Assembly (NCBI RefSeq): GCF_041320275.1
Contig: NZ_CP162023.1
Span: 2,914,001-2,978,000, forward strand
Direction: 5' to 3'
DNA length: 64,000 nucleotides
Origin: Mumia sp. Pv4-285
GTDB lineage: Bacteria > Actinomycetota > Actinomycetes > Propionibacteriales > Nocardioidaceae
Under the pieces are notes generated by a model. It was given only the letters and a program-made list of their open reading frames with translations. It was not told the origin of the DNA and ran no database searches. Below are positions 1 to 9,863 of the stretch, piece by piece (position 1 is the stretch's first letter; each line of letters starts with the position of its first letter). A program made the translations under genes and the position numbers.

Positions 1-1128
1 GTCGAGCAGCTCGAAGACCCGCTCTGCCGAGGCCACGCCGGACTGCAGCAGGTTGATCATCGACGCCACCTGCGTCAGCGGCTGGGTGAACTGACGGGAG
101 TACTGGATGAAGGCCTGCACGTCGCCCACCGAGATCGCACCGGAACCGACGCGGACAGCGCCGATGACCGCCACAGCGACGTAGTTGACGTTCGAGACGA
201 ACATCATCACGGGCTGGATGATGCCGGAGACGAACTGCGCGCGGAACCCTGCGTCGTAGACCTTCGTGTTGGCGGCGTCGAAGTCGGCGCGTGCCTTCTC
301 CTGGCGGCCGAAGACCTTGACGACCTCGTGCGCGGTGAAGTTCTCCTCGATGTGGCCGTTGAGCTGGCCGGTCGCCGCCCACTGCGCGACGAACTGCGGC
401 TGGGAGCGCTTGGCCACCGCGCTCGTGATGAGCACGGCGATGGGGATCGTGATCAGCGCGACGAGTGTCAGCAGCGGCGAGATCGTCACCATCATCACCA
501 GGACGCCGATCACGGTGAGCAGCGACACCAGCAGCTGGCTGATCGTCTGCTGCAGCGACTGCGCGATGTTGTCGAGGTCGTTCGTGACCCGCGACAGGAT
601 CTCGCCACGCGAGCGCGAGTCGAAGTACGCCAGCGGGAGACGCCCGATCTTGTCCTCGACCTCGCTGCGCAGGTCCGCGACCGTCCGCTGGACCAGACGA
701 GTCGTCAGGATGCCCTGCAGCCACATGAACAGCGACGAGAGGACGTACAGCGCGAGGACTCCGATGAGCACCCATCCGAGCGCGCCGTAGTCGATGCCCT
801 GCCCCGGTTGCAGGTCCATCGCGGCGACCATGTCGGCGACACGGTCGTCGCCCTGGGCGCGCAGGCCGGCCACTGCCTCCGCCTTGGACTCCCCAGGCGG
901 CAGCTGGCTCGCGATGTAGCCCTCGAAGACGATGTCCGTCGCGTGACCGAGGATCCGCGGACCGATGACGCTGAGGGCGACGCCGATGACGGCGAGCACC
1001 AGGATCGCCGCCGTGCTCGTCCGGTCACGCACGAGCGTGCCGACCAGACGGCGTACGGACGCCTTGAACGACTTCGCCCGCTGAGGCGCCGCCATGCCCA
1101 TCATCGGGCCGGGGCCACGGCCGCTCAT
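1..1128 (-). CDS. ABC exporter half-transporter, membrane domain (partial)
   Basis: This is the N-terminal part of an ABC-type multidrug exporter subunit; the rest lies beyond the left edge. After a Gly/Met/Pro-rich start, the roughly 375 visible residues form a type-1 exporter membrane domain with several hydrophobic helices. A coupling-helix-like stretch (DSRSRGEILSRVTNDLDNI) is typical of MsbA/LmrA-type exporters. The ATPase domain would lie off the window. Its ATG overlaps the stop codon of the upstream ABC gene (ATGA at 1125-1128). The two are therefore co-transcribed and probably form a heterodimer, as such pairs commonly do. The substrate cannot be told from sequence. Confidence 0.9.
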   Translation of the reverse strand, partial: MSGRGPGPMMGMAAPQRAKSFKASVRRLVGTLVRDRTSTAAILVLAVIGVALSVIGPRILGHATDIVFEGYIASQLPPGESKAEAVAGLRAQGDDRVADMVAAMDLQPGQGIDYGALGWVLIGVLALYVLSSLFMWLQGILTTRLVQRTVADLRSEVEDKIGRLPLAYFDSRSRGEILSRVTNDLDNIAQSLQQTISQLLVSLLTVIGVLVMMVTISPLLTLVALITIPIAVLITSAVAKRSQPQFVAQWAATGQLNGHIEENFTAHEVVKVFGRQEKARADFDAANTKVYDAGFRAQFVSGIIQPVMMFVSNVNYVAVAVIGAVRVGSGAISVGDVQAFIQYSRQFTQPLTQVASMINLLQSGVASAERVFELLD

Positions 1129-2858
1129 GCCGCCTCCTGCTCGGTCAGCTGAGACAGTACGATCTCGCGGTACGTCCCGCACGTGTCCATCAATTCGGAG
1201 TGCGTGCCCGTCCCGACGACGCGGCCCTCGTCGAGGACCACGATGCGGTCGGCGTCGCGGATCGTGCTGACGCGCTGCGCGACCACGATCACGGCGGCAT
1301 CGGCGGTGACCGGACGGAGCGCACGTCGCAACGCCACGTCGGTGGCGAAGTCGAGCGCCGAGAACGAGTCGTCGAAGAGGTAGACGAGCGGTCGGTTCAC
1401 GATCGCCCGCGCGATGGCGAGGCGCTGCCGCTGCCCGCCGGAGACGTTCGTGCCACCCTGGGCGATCGGCGCGTCGAGGCCCTCGGTCATCGCCTCGACG
1501 AAGTCGCGCGCCTGCGCGATCTCGAGCGCGTCCCACAGCTGCTCGTCGGTGGCGTCCGGATCACCCATCCGCAGGTTCGACGCGACCGTGCCGGAGAACA
1601 GGAACGCCTTCTGCGGCACCAGCCCCATCGCGGCCCAGACCTGCGGAAGAGCTCGGTCCCGGACGTCGACGCCGTCGATGAGGACCTGTCCGGCAGTGGC
1701 GTCGAAGAGCCGCGGAATGAGGTTGAGAAGGGTCGACTTGCCGCTGCCGGTCGAACCGATGATCGCCGTGGTCTCCCCCGGTCTCGCGATCAGGTCGACG
1801 TCGCAGAGGACCGGCTCCTCGGCGTCGGGATAGCTGAACGACACACCGACGAGGTCGACGCGCCCCTCCCGCACCGCGCCGGCGTCGGCATCGGGTGCGG
1901 TCAGCACGCTCGGCTCGACCTCGAGGACCTCCTGGATGCGCTCCGCCGACACCTCCGCACGCGGCAGCATCACGAACATGAAGGTCGCCATCATCACCGA
2001 CATGAGGATCTGGACCAGGTAGGTCAGGTACGCCGTGAGGGTGCCCACCTCGAGCGTGCCGTCGCCGACCCGGTGCCCGCCGAACCAGAGCACGGCGACG
2101 CTGGAGGCGTTCATGACGAGCATGACGGTCGGGAACATGAGGGCCATCCACTGGCCCGCCTTGATCGCGACGTCGCGGTACTCGTGGTTGGCGACCTCGA
2201 AGCGGTCGCGCTCGAAGCCGCCCTTGACGAACGCGCGGATGACCTGGATGCCCATGATCTGCTCACGCAGGATGCGGTTGATGGCGTCGATCTTGTCCTG
2301 CATCTGGCGGAAGTACGGCCGCATGCGGGAGATGATGAAGCCCACCGAGACCGCCAGCAGCGGGATCACGACGGCGATCAGCCAGGACAGCCCCACGTCC
2401 TGCCGCAGGGCCATCACGATGCCGCCGACGCACATGATCGGCGCGGCGACCAGGATCACGAAGACCATGAACGCGATCAGCTGGATCTGCTGGACGTCGT
2501 TGGTGCTGCGGGTGATGAGCGTCGGCGGGCCGAACCGCGTGACCTCTGCTGCGGCGAAGGTCTCCACCTTGGCGAAGACCGCGGCGCGCAGGTCGCGCCC
2601 GAACGCCATCGACGTACGGGCTCCGTAGTAGACGGCGATGATCGAGCACACAGCCTGCAGGCAGGTCACGAGCAGCATGACGCCGCCGATGCGGAGGATG
2701 TAGTCGGTATCCCCGTTGACGATGCCTTCGTCGATGATGTCGGCGTTCAGGCCGGGAAGGTAGAGGGTGGCCAGCGTGGAGATCAGCTGGAAGACGATGA
2801 CGACCGCGATCGCACCTCGGTAGGGGCGCAGGTAGGTCCGCGCGAGGGTCCAGAGCAC
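1125..2858 (-). CDS. ABC exporter, fused permease/ATPase
   Basis: This 577-residue half-transporter has an N-terminal six-helix membrane domain (about residues 10-310) and a C-terminal ATPase domain (about 335-570). The ATPase carries Walker A (GSTGSGKST), the signature NVSGGQRQR and Walker B (VYLFDD). The aspartate after Walker B replaces the usual catalytic glutamate (FDDSFSALD), a change often seen in one partner of a heterodimeric exporter, where that site is degenerate. This agrees with pairing to the overlapping downstream gene. The start is a GTG and no strong ribosome site is visible. A role in drug or lipid export is general family knowledge; the substrate is unknown. Confidence 0.9.
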   Translation of the reverse strand: MLWTLARTYLRPYRGAIAVVIVFQLISTLATLYLPGLNADIIDEGIVNGDTDYILRIGGVMLLVTCLQAVCSIIAVYYGARTSMAFGRDLRAAVFAKVETFAAAEVTRFGPPTLITRSTNDVQQIQLIAFMVFVILVAAPIMCVGGIVMALRQDVGLSWLIAVVIPLLAVSVGFIISRMRPYFRQMQDKIDAINRILREQIMGIQVIRAFVKGGFERDRFEVANHEYRDVAIKAGQWMALMFPTVMLVMNASSVAVLWFGGHRVGDGTLEVGTLTAYLTYLVQILMSVMMATFMFVMLPRAEVSAERIQEVLEVEPSVLTAPDADAGAVREGRVDLVGVSFSYPDAEEPVLCDVDLIARPGETTAIIGSTGSGKSTLLNLIPRLFDATAGQVLIDGVDVRDRALPQVWAAMGLVPQKAFLFSGTVASNLRMGDPDATDEQLWDALEIAQARDFVEAMTEGLDAPIAQGGTNVSGGQRQRLAIARAIVNRPLVYLFDDSFSALDFATDVALRRALRPVTADAAVIVVAQRVSTIRDADRIVVLDEGRVVGTGTHSELMDTCGTYREIVLSQLTEQEAA

Positions 2859-2933
2859 GGGACGACGTTACCTGCGGGGTGGTTGCCCATGACACTCATT
2901 TCGGACCCGTACGCCGAGGGCGAACGCCGGCAG

Positions 2934-4328
2934 TCAGATCACGAGGTGCATGAGCAGCACGAACACGAGGCCCGAGACCGACAGCACCGTCTCCATCAGC
3001 GACCAGGACTTGATGGTCTGGCCGACCGACATGCCGAAGTACTCCTTGATCAGCCAGAACCCGGCGTCGTTGACGTGGGAGAAGAACACCGAGCCCGCGC
3101 CGATCGCGAGGACGAGCAGCGAGATCTCTCCCTGGGCCATCCCCTCGGTGAGCGGCACCATGATGCCGGCCGCGGTGATCGTCGCGACGGTCGCCGAGCC
3201 GGTCGCGAGGCGGATCAGCACGGCGACGAGCCAGGCGACGAGGACGACCGAGACGCCCGAGTCGGTGACGAAGTCGGCGATCACCTCGCCGATGCCGGTG
3301 TCGATCAGCACCTGCTTGAAACCGCCGCCCGCGCCGACGATCAGGACGATGCCGGCGATCGGCGGGAGCGACGCGCCGATGCTCGCGCTCAGCTCGTCGC
3401 GTCCCATGCCCGACCCGACTCCGAGGGTGAACATCGCGACGATGACCGCGAGGAGCAGGGCGACGAGGGGCTCGCCGACGAAGTCCATGAACGCGTACGA
3501 CAGGCCGTCCTCGTCGAGGACCAGGTCGGCGACGGCCTTCGCCATCATGAGCACGACCGGCAGCAGCACCGTCGCGAGCGTGATGCCGAAGGACGGCCGA
3601 CGTCCCTCGGTGTCACGTGAGGTCTCGAACTGGGCGGCGTCGGCGTGGACGTCGACCCACTTCGAGGCGAACCTCGTGAAGAGCGGGCCGGCGACCACGA
3701 TCGTCGGGATCGCGACGATGATGCCGAGACCCAGCGTGATGCCGACGTCGGCGCTCAGGACGTCGATCGCCGCCAGCGGGCCCGGGTGGGGCGGGACGAA
3801 GCCGTGCATCGCCGACAGTCCGGCGAGCGTCGGGAGCCCGACCGCGATCAGGGACAGTCCGCTGCGCTTGGCGACCAGGTAGATCACGGGCATCAGGAGC
3901 ACGAGGCCGATCTCGAAGAACATCGGCAGGCCGATGATCGCGCCGATCGCCGCCATCGCCCAGGGAAGCATCCGGGTGCTGGACTTCCCGACGATCGTGT
4001 CGACGATCTGGTCCGCACCACCGGAGTCCGCGAGCAGCTTGCCGAACATCGCACCGAGGGCGATGAGGACGCCGACACCGGCCACGGTGGTGCCGACACC
4101 GGCGGTGAAGCTCTCGAGGGTGTCCTTCATCGGCATCGTCGCGACCACGCCGACCGCGAGCGAGCCGAGGGTGAGCGCGAGGAACGGGTGGACCTTCAGC
4201 CAGACGATGAGCACGACGATCAACGCGATGCCGACGAGGGCGGCGGTGATCAGCTGGGCGGTCCCGGCAGCCGGGGTGATCGCGTCCTGCGTGCCGAGGA
4301 GTCCGAAGAGTCCGCTCGGGTCGGTCAT
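2934..4328 (-). CDS. gntP: Gluconate:H+ symporter, GntP family
   Basis: This 464-residue, very hydrophobic protein has the length of GntP-family permeases, with about 12-14 predicted membrane segments. The family motif region around GLPMFFEIGLVLLMPV and the stretch GFVPPHPGPLAAI are recognisable. It should import gluconate or a related sugar acid at the cytoplasmic membrane. Its ATG overlaps the stop codon of the gluconokinase gene by 4 bp (4325-4328), so uptake and phosphorylation are translationally coupled. GntP members also transport other hydroxy acids, but the kinase neighbour favours gluconate. The module has no obvious link to the catabolic clusters that follow. Confidence 0.92.
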   Translation of the reverse strand: MTDPSGLFGLLGTQDAITPAAGTAQLITAALVGIALIVVLIVWLKVHPFLALTLGSLAVGVVATMPMKDTLESFTAGVGTTVAGVGVLIALGAMFGKLLADSGGADQIVDTIVGKSSTRMLPWAMAAIGAIIGLPMFFEIGLVLLMPVIYLVAKRSGLSLIAVGLPTLAGLSAMHGFVPPHPGPLAAIDVLSADVGITLGLGIIVAIPTIVVAGPLFTRFASKWVDVHADAAQFETSRDTEGRRPSFGITLATVLLPVVLMMAKAVADLVLDEDGLSYAFMDFVGEPLVALLLAVIVAMFTLGVGSGMGRDELSASIGASLPPIAGIVLIVGAGGGFKQVLIDTGIGEVIADFVTDSGVSVVLVAWLVAVLIRLATGSATVATITAAGIMVPLTEGMAQGEISLLVLAIGAGSVFFSHVNDAGFWLIKEYFGMSVGQTIKSWSLMETVLSVSGLVFVLLMHLVI

Positions 4329-4855
4329 CGGGGTCCTTCCTGCTCGTCCACGACCTCCGTGCGCGCGAGGAACTCGTCGACGATCTCGGCCGGGGTGGGC
4401 GTGATGTCGAGGAGCTCACCGTTCTCGTCCGGCTCGAGCTGCTCGAGCGTCTCCTCCTGCGACTGCAGGAGCGAGACAGGCATGAAGTGGTCGCGGTGCT
4501 CCATCCGCTGGCGGATGAGGTCGTGGTCCCCTGCGAGGTGGAGGAACGTCGTGCGCGGGGCCGCGGAGACGAGGACGTCGCGGTAGACCCGGCGCAGCGC
4601 CGAGCAGCTCACCACTCCCCCGGACTCGTCGTGCGCGTGGAGCCACGCACCGATGGACTCCAGCCAGGGCCAGCGGTCGTCGTCGGTCAACGGGGTCCCG
4701 GCGGACATCTTGGCAATGTTGGCCTCGGAGTGGAACGCGTCGCCGTCCTCGTACGGGATGTCGTACCGGTCGGCGAGCTCGTGCCCGATCTCGGACTTCC
4801 CGACGCCCGAGATCCCCATGACCACCACCAGCGGCGGCAGTGTCAGTCGGCTCAT
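4325..4855 (-). CDS. gntK: Gluconokinase
   Basis: This 176-residue kinase phosphorylates D-gluconate to 6-phosphogluconate using ATP. Near the N-terminus is a P-loop, GISGVGKSEIG, which differs slightly from the usual GVSGSGKS. Family signatures follow: DGDAFHSEANIAKMSAGTPL, then DDRWPWL and a CSALRRVYRD-like segment. I chose ATG 4855 because GGAGG lies 8 nt upstream. A GTG at 4864 overlaps that Shine-Dalgarno sequence and is unlikely. It is the first gene of a two-gene operon with gntP. No regulator gene for it is visible in the window. Confidence 0.93.
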   Translation of the reverse strand: MSRLTLPPLVVVMGISGVGKSEIGHELADRYDIPYEDGDAFHSEANIAKMSAGTPLTDDDRWPWLESIGAWLHAHDESGGVVSCSALRRVYRDVLVSAAPRTTFLHLAGDHDLIRQRMEHRDHFMPVSLLQSQEETLEQLEPDENGELLDITPTPAEIVDEFLARTEVVDEQEGPR

Positions 4856-4958
4856 GCCACGCACCTCCCTCCCGAGAGGGTGGCACGACCCGCGGCGGCG
4901 CGCCGATCACTGCCGAAGCCGGCTTGCCGGATCCCCTATCGTCATCCGAGAAATGCAG

Positions 4959-4986
4959 ATATCGTATATTTTCATATCCGATATCC
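4959..4986 (+). promoter_or_regulatory. AT-rich operator-like site before the cupin operon
   Basis: ATATCGTATATT (4959-4970) is followed by ATATCCGATAT (4974-4984, inverted ATATC/GATAT halves), 31 nt before the GTG at 5001. The same 12-mer, inverted, lies before the solute-binding protein gene (34669-34680), and a one-mismatch copy lies before the flavin reductase fusion (55064-55075). It stands out sharply in GC-rich DNA. A GntR/FCD operator overlapping the -10 region is my inference. Confidence 0.6.
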
Positions 4987-5000
4987 ATCGAGGAGGAACA

Positions 5001-6313
<1,313 letters not shown>

Positions 6314-6317
<4 letters not shown>

Positions 6318-7054
6318 GCGAGACCCTCGCTGCCGTCGAGGCGGTCCACGGCTTCAACGGCTACAGCGTCGCGATCCTGCTGCACATCCTCCTGTTCGCG
6401 TACTGGCTCGGCGGCGACCTCGGCGTCTTCTACTCCAGCCGCTTCATCCTGCGCGACGACCTGGCGCCGCAGACCCGGGCGACGGCGCTGAAGATCATGC
6501 ACGGCGTCGATCTGGCACCCCGCATCTGCCTCGTCCTGTTCCTGCCGAGCGGGATCACGCTGATGGCGTGGGGCCCGCTCGGAGACCAGTTCTTCGTCAA
6601 CGGGGCGCTGCTCGCGCTCGTCTGGGTGGCGTCGCTGATCTGGCTCGCGATCGCGGTGTACGACTACTTCCACGGCACGGCGACACGGTTCGGCCACACC
6701 ATCGCCCGGCTCGACCTGGTCGTCCGCTACGGGCTCGGAGCGAGCCTGCTGGCGATCGGCGCCTACACGATGGTCGTCGCCGAGCCGTTCGGGGTCGACA
6801 CCAACCCGAAGTGGCTCGGCGCGAAGCTCGCGGCGTACGCCCTCTGCATCCTCTCCGGAGTCCTCATCCGCTGGAAGCTGCGGTCGTTCGGGCCCGCGTT
6901 CGGCCGGTTGATGGCGACCGGCTCGACCCCGGAGGTCGAGCGTGACCTGCGCACCTCGCTGCGCGGTTGCGAGCCGTACGTCTTCGCGATCTGGGGCTTC
7001 GTCCTGCTTGCCGCCGTCCTCGGCGTGATCAAGCCCGGCTCTACAGCGTTCTGA
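6314..7054 (+). CDS. Integral membrane protein, unknown function
   Basis: This 246-residue protein has about six hydrophobic segments. The first carries HILLFAYWLGGDLGVFY, a His-x(n)-W-x-GG pattern like that of CopD- or DUF2269-type membrane proteins, some of which bind heme or metal. Further histidines flank the helices (MHGVDLAPR, YFHGTATRFGHTIARLD). The GTG start at 6314 overlaps the cupin stop codon (GTGA), so the two are translationally coupled. A redox, transport or metal-delivery role alongside the cupin is possible but unproven. I do not recognise a precise family. Confidence 0.75.
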
Positions 7055-7080
7055 ATCCACACAGCCTGAGAAGGAGAGAG

Positions 7081-7605
7081 ATGACCCAGAAGCTCGGGTG
7101 GACCGGCCGGTTCTTCGAGGACTTCGAGATCGGCGACGTCTACCAGCACCCGCTCGGGCGCACGGTCTCCGAGTCCGACAACACGTGGTTCTCGTTGCTG
7201 ACGATGAACACCAACCAGATGCACTTCAACACCGAGTACGCCAAGAAGTCGGAGTTCGAGAAGCCGCTGGTCGTCTCGACCCTGACGGTGGCGATCGCGG
7301 TGGGCCAGAGCGTCACCGACATCACCCAGAACGCGTTCGCGAACCTGGGCTGGGACGAGATCCGCATGACGCACCCGGTGTTCGCGGGCGACACGCTGTT
7401 CAGCGAGTCGCTGGTGCTGGAGAAGCGGGAGTCGGGCAGCCGCCCGCACGCCGGCATCGTCACCGTCCGCACCCGGACCCTCAACCAGGACGGCGACGAG
7501 GTCTGCTCGTTCAAGCGGACGTTCTACGTCTACCGTCGGGGCGCCGAGCAGGTCGAGGGGACGTTCCCGACCGGCAAGCGCCCGCTGACCGCTGAAGGCG
7601 CGTGA
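7081..7605 (+). CDS. MaoC-family (hotdog) enoyl-CoA hydratase
   Basis: This 174-residue hotdog protein resembles MaoC dehydratases of the mesaconyl-CoA hydratase type. The segment FEDFEIGDVYQHPLGRTVSESDN is typical, as is MNTNQMHFNTEYA in the position of the usual hydratase Asp/His motif. I chose ATG 7081 because AGAAGGAGAGAG lies immediately upstream; the frame extends further 5' but lacks hydratase similarity there. It would hydrate a branched unsaturated acyl-CoA. It starts 26 bp after the membrane protein gene and ends overlapping the LLM oxidoreductase (GTGA). It fits with the CoA transferase two genes on. Confidence 0.88.
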   Translation: MTQKLGWTGRFFEDFEIGDVYQHPLGRTVSESDNTWFSLLTMNTNQMHFNTEYAKKSEFEKPLVVSTLTVAIAVGQSVTDITQNAFANLGWDEIRMTHPVFAGDTLFSESLVLEKRESGSRPHAGIVTVRTRTLNQDGDEVCSFKRTFYVYRRGAEQVEGTFPTGKRPLTAEGA

Positions 7606-8642
7606 CGGCGGTGCGCATCACGTACGCGCCGTGGGGCGAGACGCTCGCGGAGCTCGCCGACGCCGCACGCCGTGCGGAGGCCGCCGGCGCCGAGGTGCTG
7701 TGGGTTCCCGAGCTGCACCGCAGCGCCACGGTGAGCGCGGCCGCGCTGATCGGCGCGACGTCGACCGCGCAGGTCGGCACCGCCATCGCGCTCGCGTTCA
7801 CGCGGAGCCCGATGGTCACCGCGCTCGAGGCGCTCGACCTCGACGAGATGTCGGACGGACGCTTCGTGCTCGGCCTCGGCACTGGCGTCCAGCGACTCAA
7901 CGAGGACTGGCACAACGCCCGCTGGGGCAAGCCGGTGGGTCATTTCCGCGAGACCGTGCGCAACGTGCGGCTCTTCTGGGAGAGGTCCACGACCGGCGAG
8001 ACGATCGAGGTCGAGGGCGAGTTCGAGCCGATGCGCATCCGCGGGTACGAGCGGCCGTACGCTCCCCCGCGCCGCGACATCCCCGTCTACGTCGCCGCGA
8101 TGGGACCGGCGATGACCCGTCTGGCAGGGCGGATCGGTGACGGCTGGATCAGCCACGAGCTCTGCTCGCCCACCTATCTGGAGAAGCAGATCCTGCCCGA
8201 GCTGCAGGCTGGCATCGAGGCCGCGGGTCGCCGTCGTGACGACGTGGAGGTCGTCGTGTCGGCGTGCTGCTCGGTCGCGGACGACGCGTCGACCGCGACG
8301 CGACGTGTGGCAGGCACCGTCGGCTTCTACGCCAGCGTGCGGACGTACGCCGAGTTCTTCGCCTTCCACGGGCTGGCGGACCAGCAGCAGCGGGTGATCG
8401 ACGCGTTCCGCGAGGGACGTGGCGCCGACTACCTCGCCGGGTCGGTCGACGCGGAGATGGTCGACGCGCTCACCCTCAACGGTGACCGCGCCCGCGTCGC
8501 CACGCAGCTCGCGGCGTACGAGGGGCTCGCCGACGCCGTCAAGCTCAGCCCGCCCACCCACGGCATCTCGGCGGTCGAGACCCGTGCCGCCCAGGACGAG
8601 ATCATCACGCTCATCGCCGAGCTCACCGGAGGCACCGCATGA
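7602..8642 (+). CDS. LLM-class flavin/F420-dependent oxidoreductase
   Basis: This 346-residue protein belongs to the luciferase-like (LLM) TIM-barrel family. Visible signatures are SPMVTALEALDLDEMSDGRFVLGLGTG, the segment PVYVAAMGPAMTRLAGRIGDGWI (here split across two matches) and an N-terminal EAAGAEVLWVPE. Actinobacterial members commonly use F420 and reduce or oxidise C=C, C=N or alcohol groups. The GTG start at 7602 overlaps the MaoC stop codon and its stop overlaps the CoA transferase ATG. It is a candidate redox enzyme of the long operon, but the substrate cannot be inferred. FMN use is the alternative. Confidence 0.87.
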   Translation: MTAVRITYAPWGETLAELADAARRAEAAGAEVLWVPELHRSATVSAAALIGATSTAQVGTAIALAFTRSPMVTALEALDLDEMSDGRFVLGLGTGVQRLNEDWHNARWGKPVGHFRETVRNVRLFWERSTTGETIEVEGEFEPMRIRGYERPYAPPRRDIPVYVAAMGPAMTRLAGRIGDGWISHELCSPTYLEKQILPELQAGIEAAGRRRDDVEVVVSACCSVADDASTATRRVAGTVGFYASVRTYAEFFAFHGLADQQQRVIDAFREGRGADYLAGSVDAEMVDALTLNGDRARVATQLAAYEGLADAVKLSPPTHGISAVETRAAQDEIITLIAELTGGTA

Positions 8643-9859
8643 AGCCGCTCGAGGACGTCCGCATCATCGCCGTCGAGCAGTACGGCGCCGGCCCGTTCGG
8701 CAGCGTCCACCTCGCGGACCTCGGAGCCGAGGTCATCAAGATCGAGGACCCGCGGGTCGGCGGCGACGTCGGCCGCTACGTGCCGCCGTACTCCGAGGAC
8801 GAGGACTCGCTCTTCTTCGAGACCTTCAACCGCAACAAGCGGAGCCTGTCGCTCGACCTCACCTCTCCCGAGGGTCGGGCGGTCTTCGAGGACCTGGTGA
8901 CCCGCTCGGACGTCGTCTACTCGAACCTGCGCGGCGACGTGCCGAAGAAGATCGGCATCACCTACGACGACCTCAAGCACCTCAACCCGGCGATCGTGTG
9001 CTGCTCGCTCACCGGGTTCGGCATGACGGGTCCACGCCAGAAGGAGCCCGGCTACGACTACATCCTGCAGGGACTCGCCGGGTGGATGGACCTGACCGGC
9101 GAGCCCGACGGCCCTCCCACCAAGTCCGGGCTCTCCCTGGTGGACTTCTCCGGTGGGTACGTCGCCGCGATCTCGCTGCTCGCAGGGCTGCACGCCGCCC
9201 GCCGCGACGGGATCGGCATGGACTGCGACGTCAGCCTGTACGACACCGCGCTCTCGATGCTGACCTACCCCGCGACCTGGCACCTCAACGCCGGGTTCAC
9301 CCCCGAGCGCACGCGTCATTCCGCGCACCCCTCGCTGGTGCCGTTCCAGGCGTTCGAGGCCTCCGACGGCTGGCTCGTGGTCGGCTGCGCCAAGGAGAAG
9401 TTCTGGGCACGGCTCGCGGTCGTGGTCGGCCACCCGGAGTGGGCCGAGCAGGAGTCCCCGTACGCCACCTTCTCGGGGCGCCAGCAGGGCAGCGCGGACC
9501 TCCTCGCGCAGCTCGAGGAGATCTTCCTCCAGCGCACGGTCGACGACTGGCTGTCCGTGCTCTACCCCGCGTCGATCCCCTGCGGACCGATCAACGACGT
9601 GCCGCAGGCCCTGCGCGAGGAGCACACGCTCGCCCGCAACCTCGTCGTCGAGACCGAGCACCCCCGTTACGGGACGGTCCGCCAGGTGGCGTCGCCCGTA
9701 CGAGTGGGTGCCGAGACCCCGACGTACCGCCGCGCACCGCGCCGCAACGAGGACTTCGACCACGTGGTCCGCGACATCATCGGGTACGACGACGCGGAGG
9801 TCGCGAAGCTGCGTGCGGCCGGCGCGTTCGGCGCCCCGGCGGAGCCGACGGAGGAGTGA
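8639..9859 (+). CDS. Family III CoA transferase (CaiB/BaiF)
   Basis: This 406-residue protein transfers CoA between carboxylic acids through an aspartyl-CoA thioester intermediate. It has the N-terminal family signature (VEQYGAGPFGSVHLADLGAEVIKIEDP) and NRNKRSLSLDL. The segment GYDYILQGLAGWMDLTGEPDG precedes the catalytic region, where DFSGGYVAAI contains the expected aspartate. ATG 8639 overlaps the preceding stop codon by 4 bp. It probably activates a dicarboxylate for the adjacent MaoC hydratase. Two more family members occur in the window (17167-18432 and 62938-64000), which suggests several different acids need activation. Confidence 0.93.
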   Translation: MKPLEDVRIIAVEQYGAGPFGSVHLADLGAEVIKIEDPRVGGDVGRYVPPYSEDEDSLFFETFNRNKRSLSLDLTSPEGRAVFEDLVTRSDVVYSNLRGDVPKKIGITYDDLKHLNPAIVCCSLTGFGMTGPRQKEPGYDYILQGLAGWMDLTGEPDGPPTKSGLSLVDFSGGYVAAISLLAGLHAARRDGIGMDCDVSLYDTALSMLTYPATWHLNAGFTPERTRHSAHPSLVPFQAFEASDGWLVVGCAKEKFWARLAVVVGHPEWAEQESPYATFSGRQQGSADLLAQLEEIFLQRTVDDWLSVLYPASIPCGPINDVPQALREEHTLARNLVVETEHPRYGTVRQVASPVRVGAETPTYRRAPRRNEDFDHVVRDIIGYDDAEVAKLRAAGAFGAPAEPTEE

Positions 9860-9863
9860 CCCG

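Noticed and set aside
1200-3620. Long open frame on the + strand opposite the ABC and gluconate genes
   Set aside because: It is very rich in Arg, Asp and His, has no domain, lies antisense to two well-supported genes and follows the third-position GC pattern of those genes. Similar shadows occur opposite most genes here.
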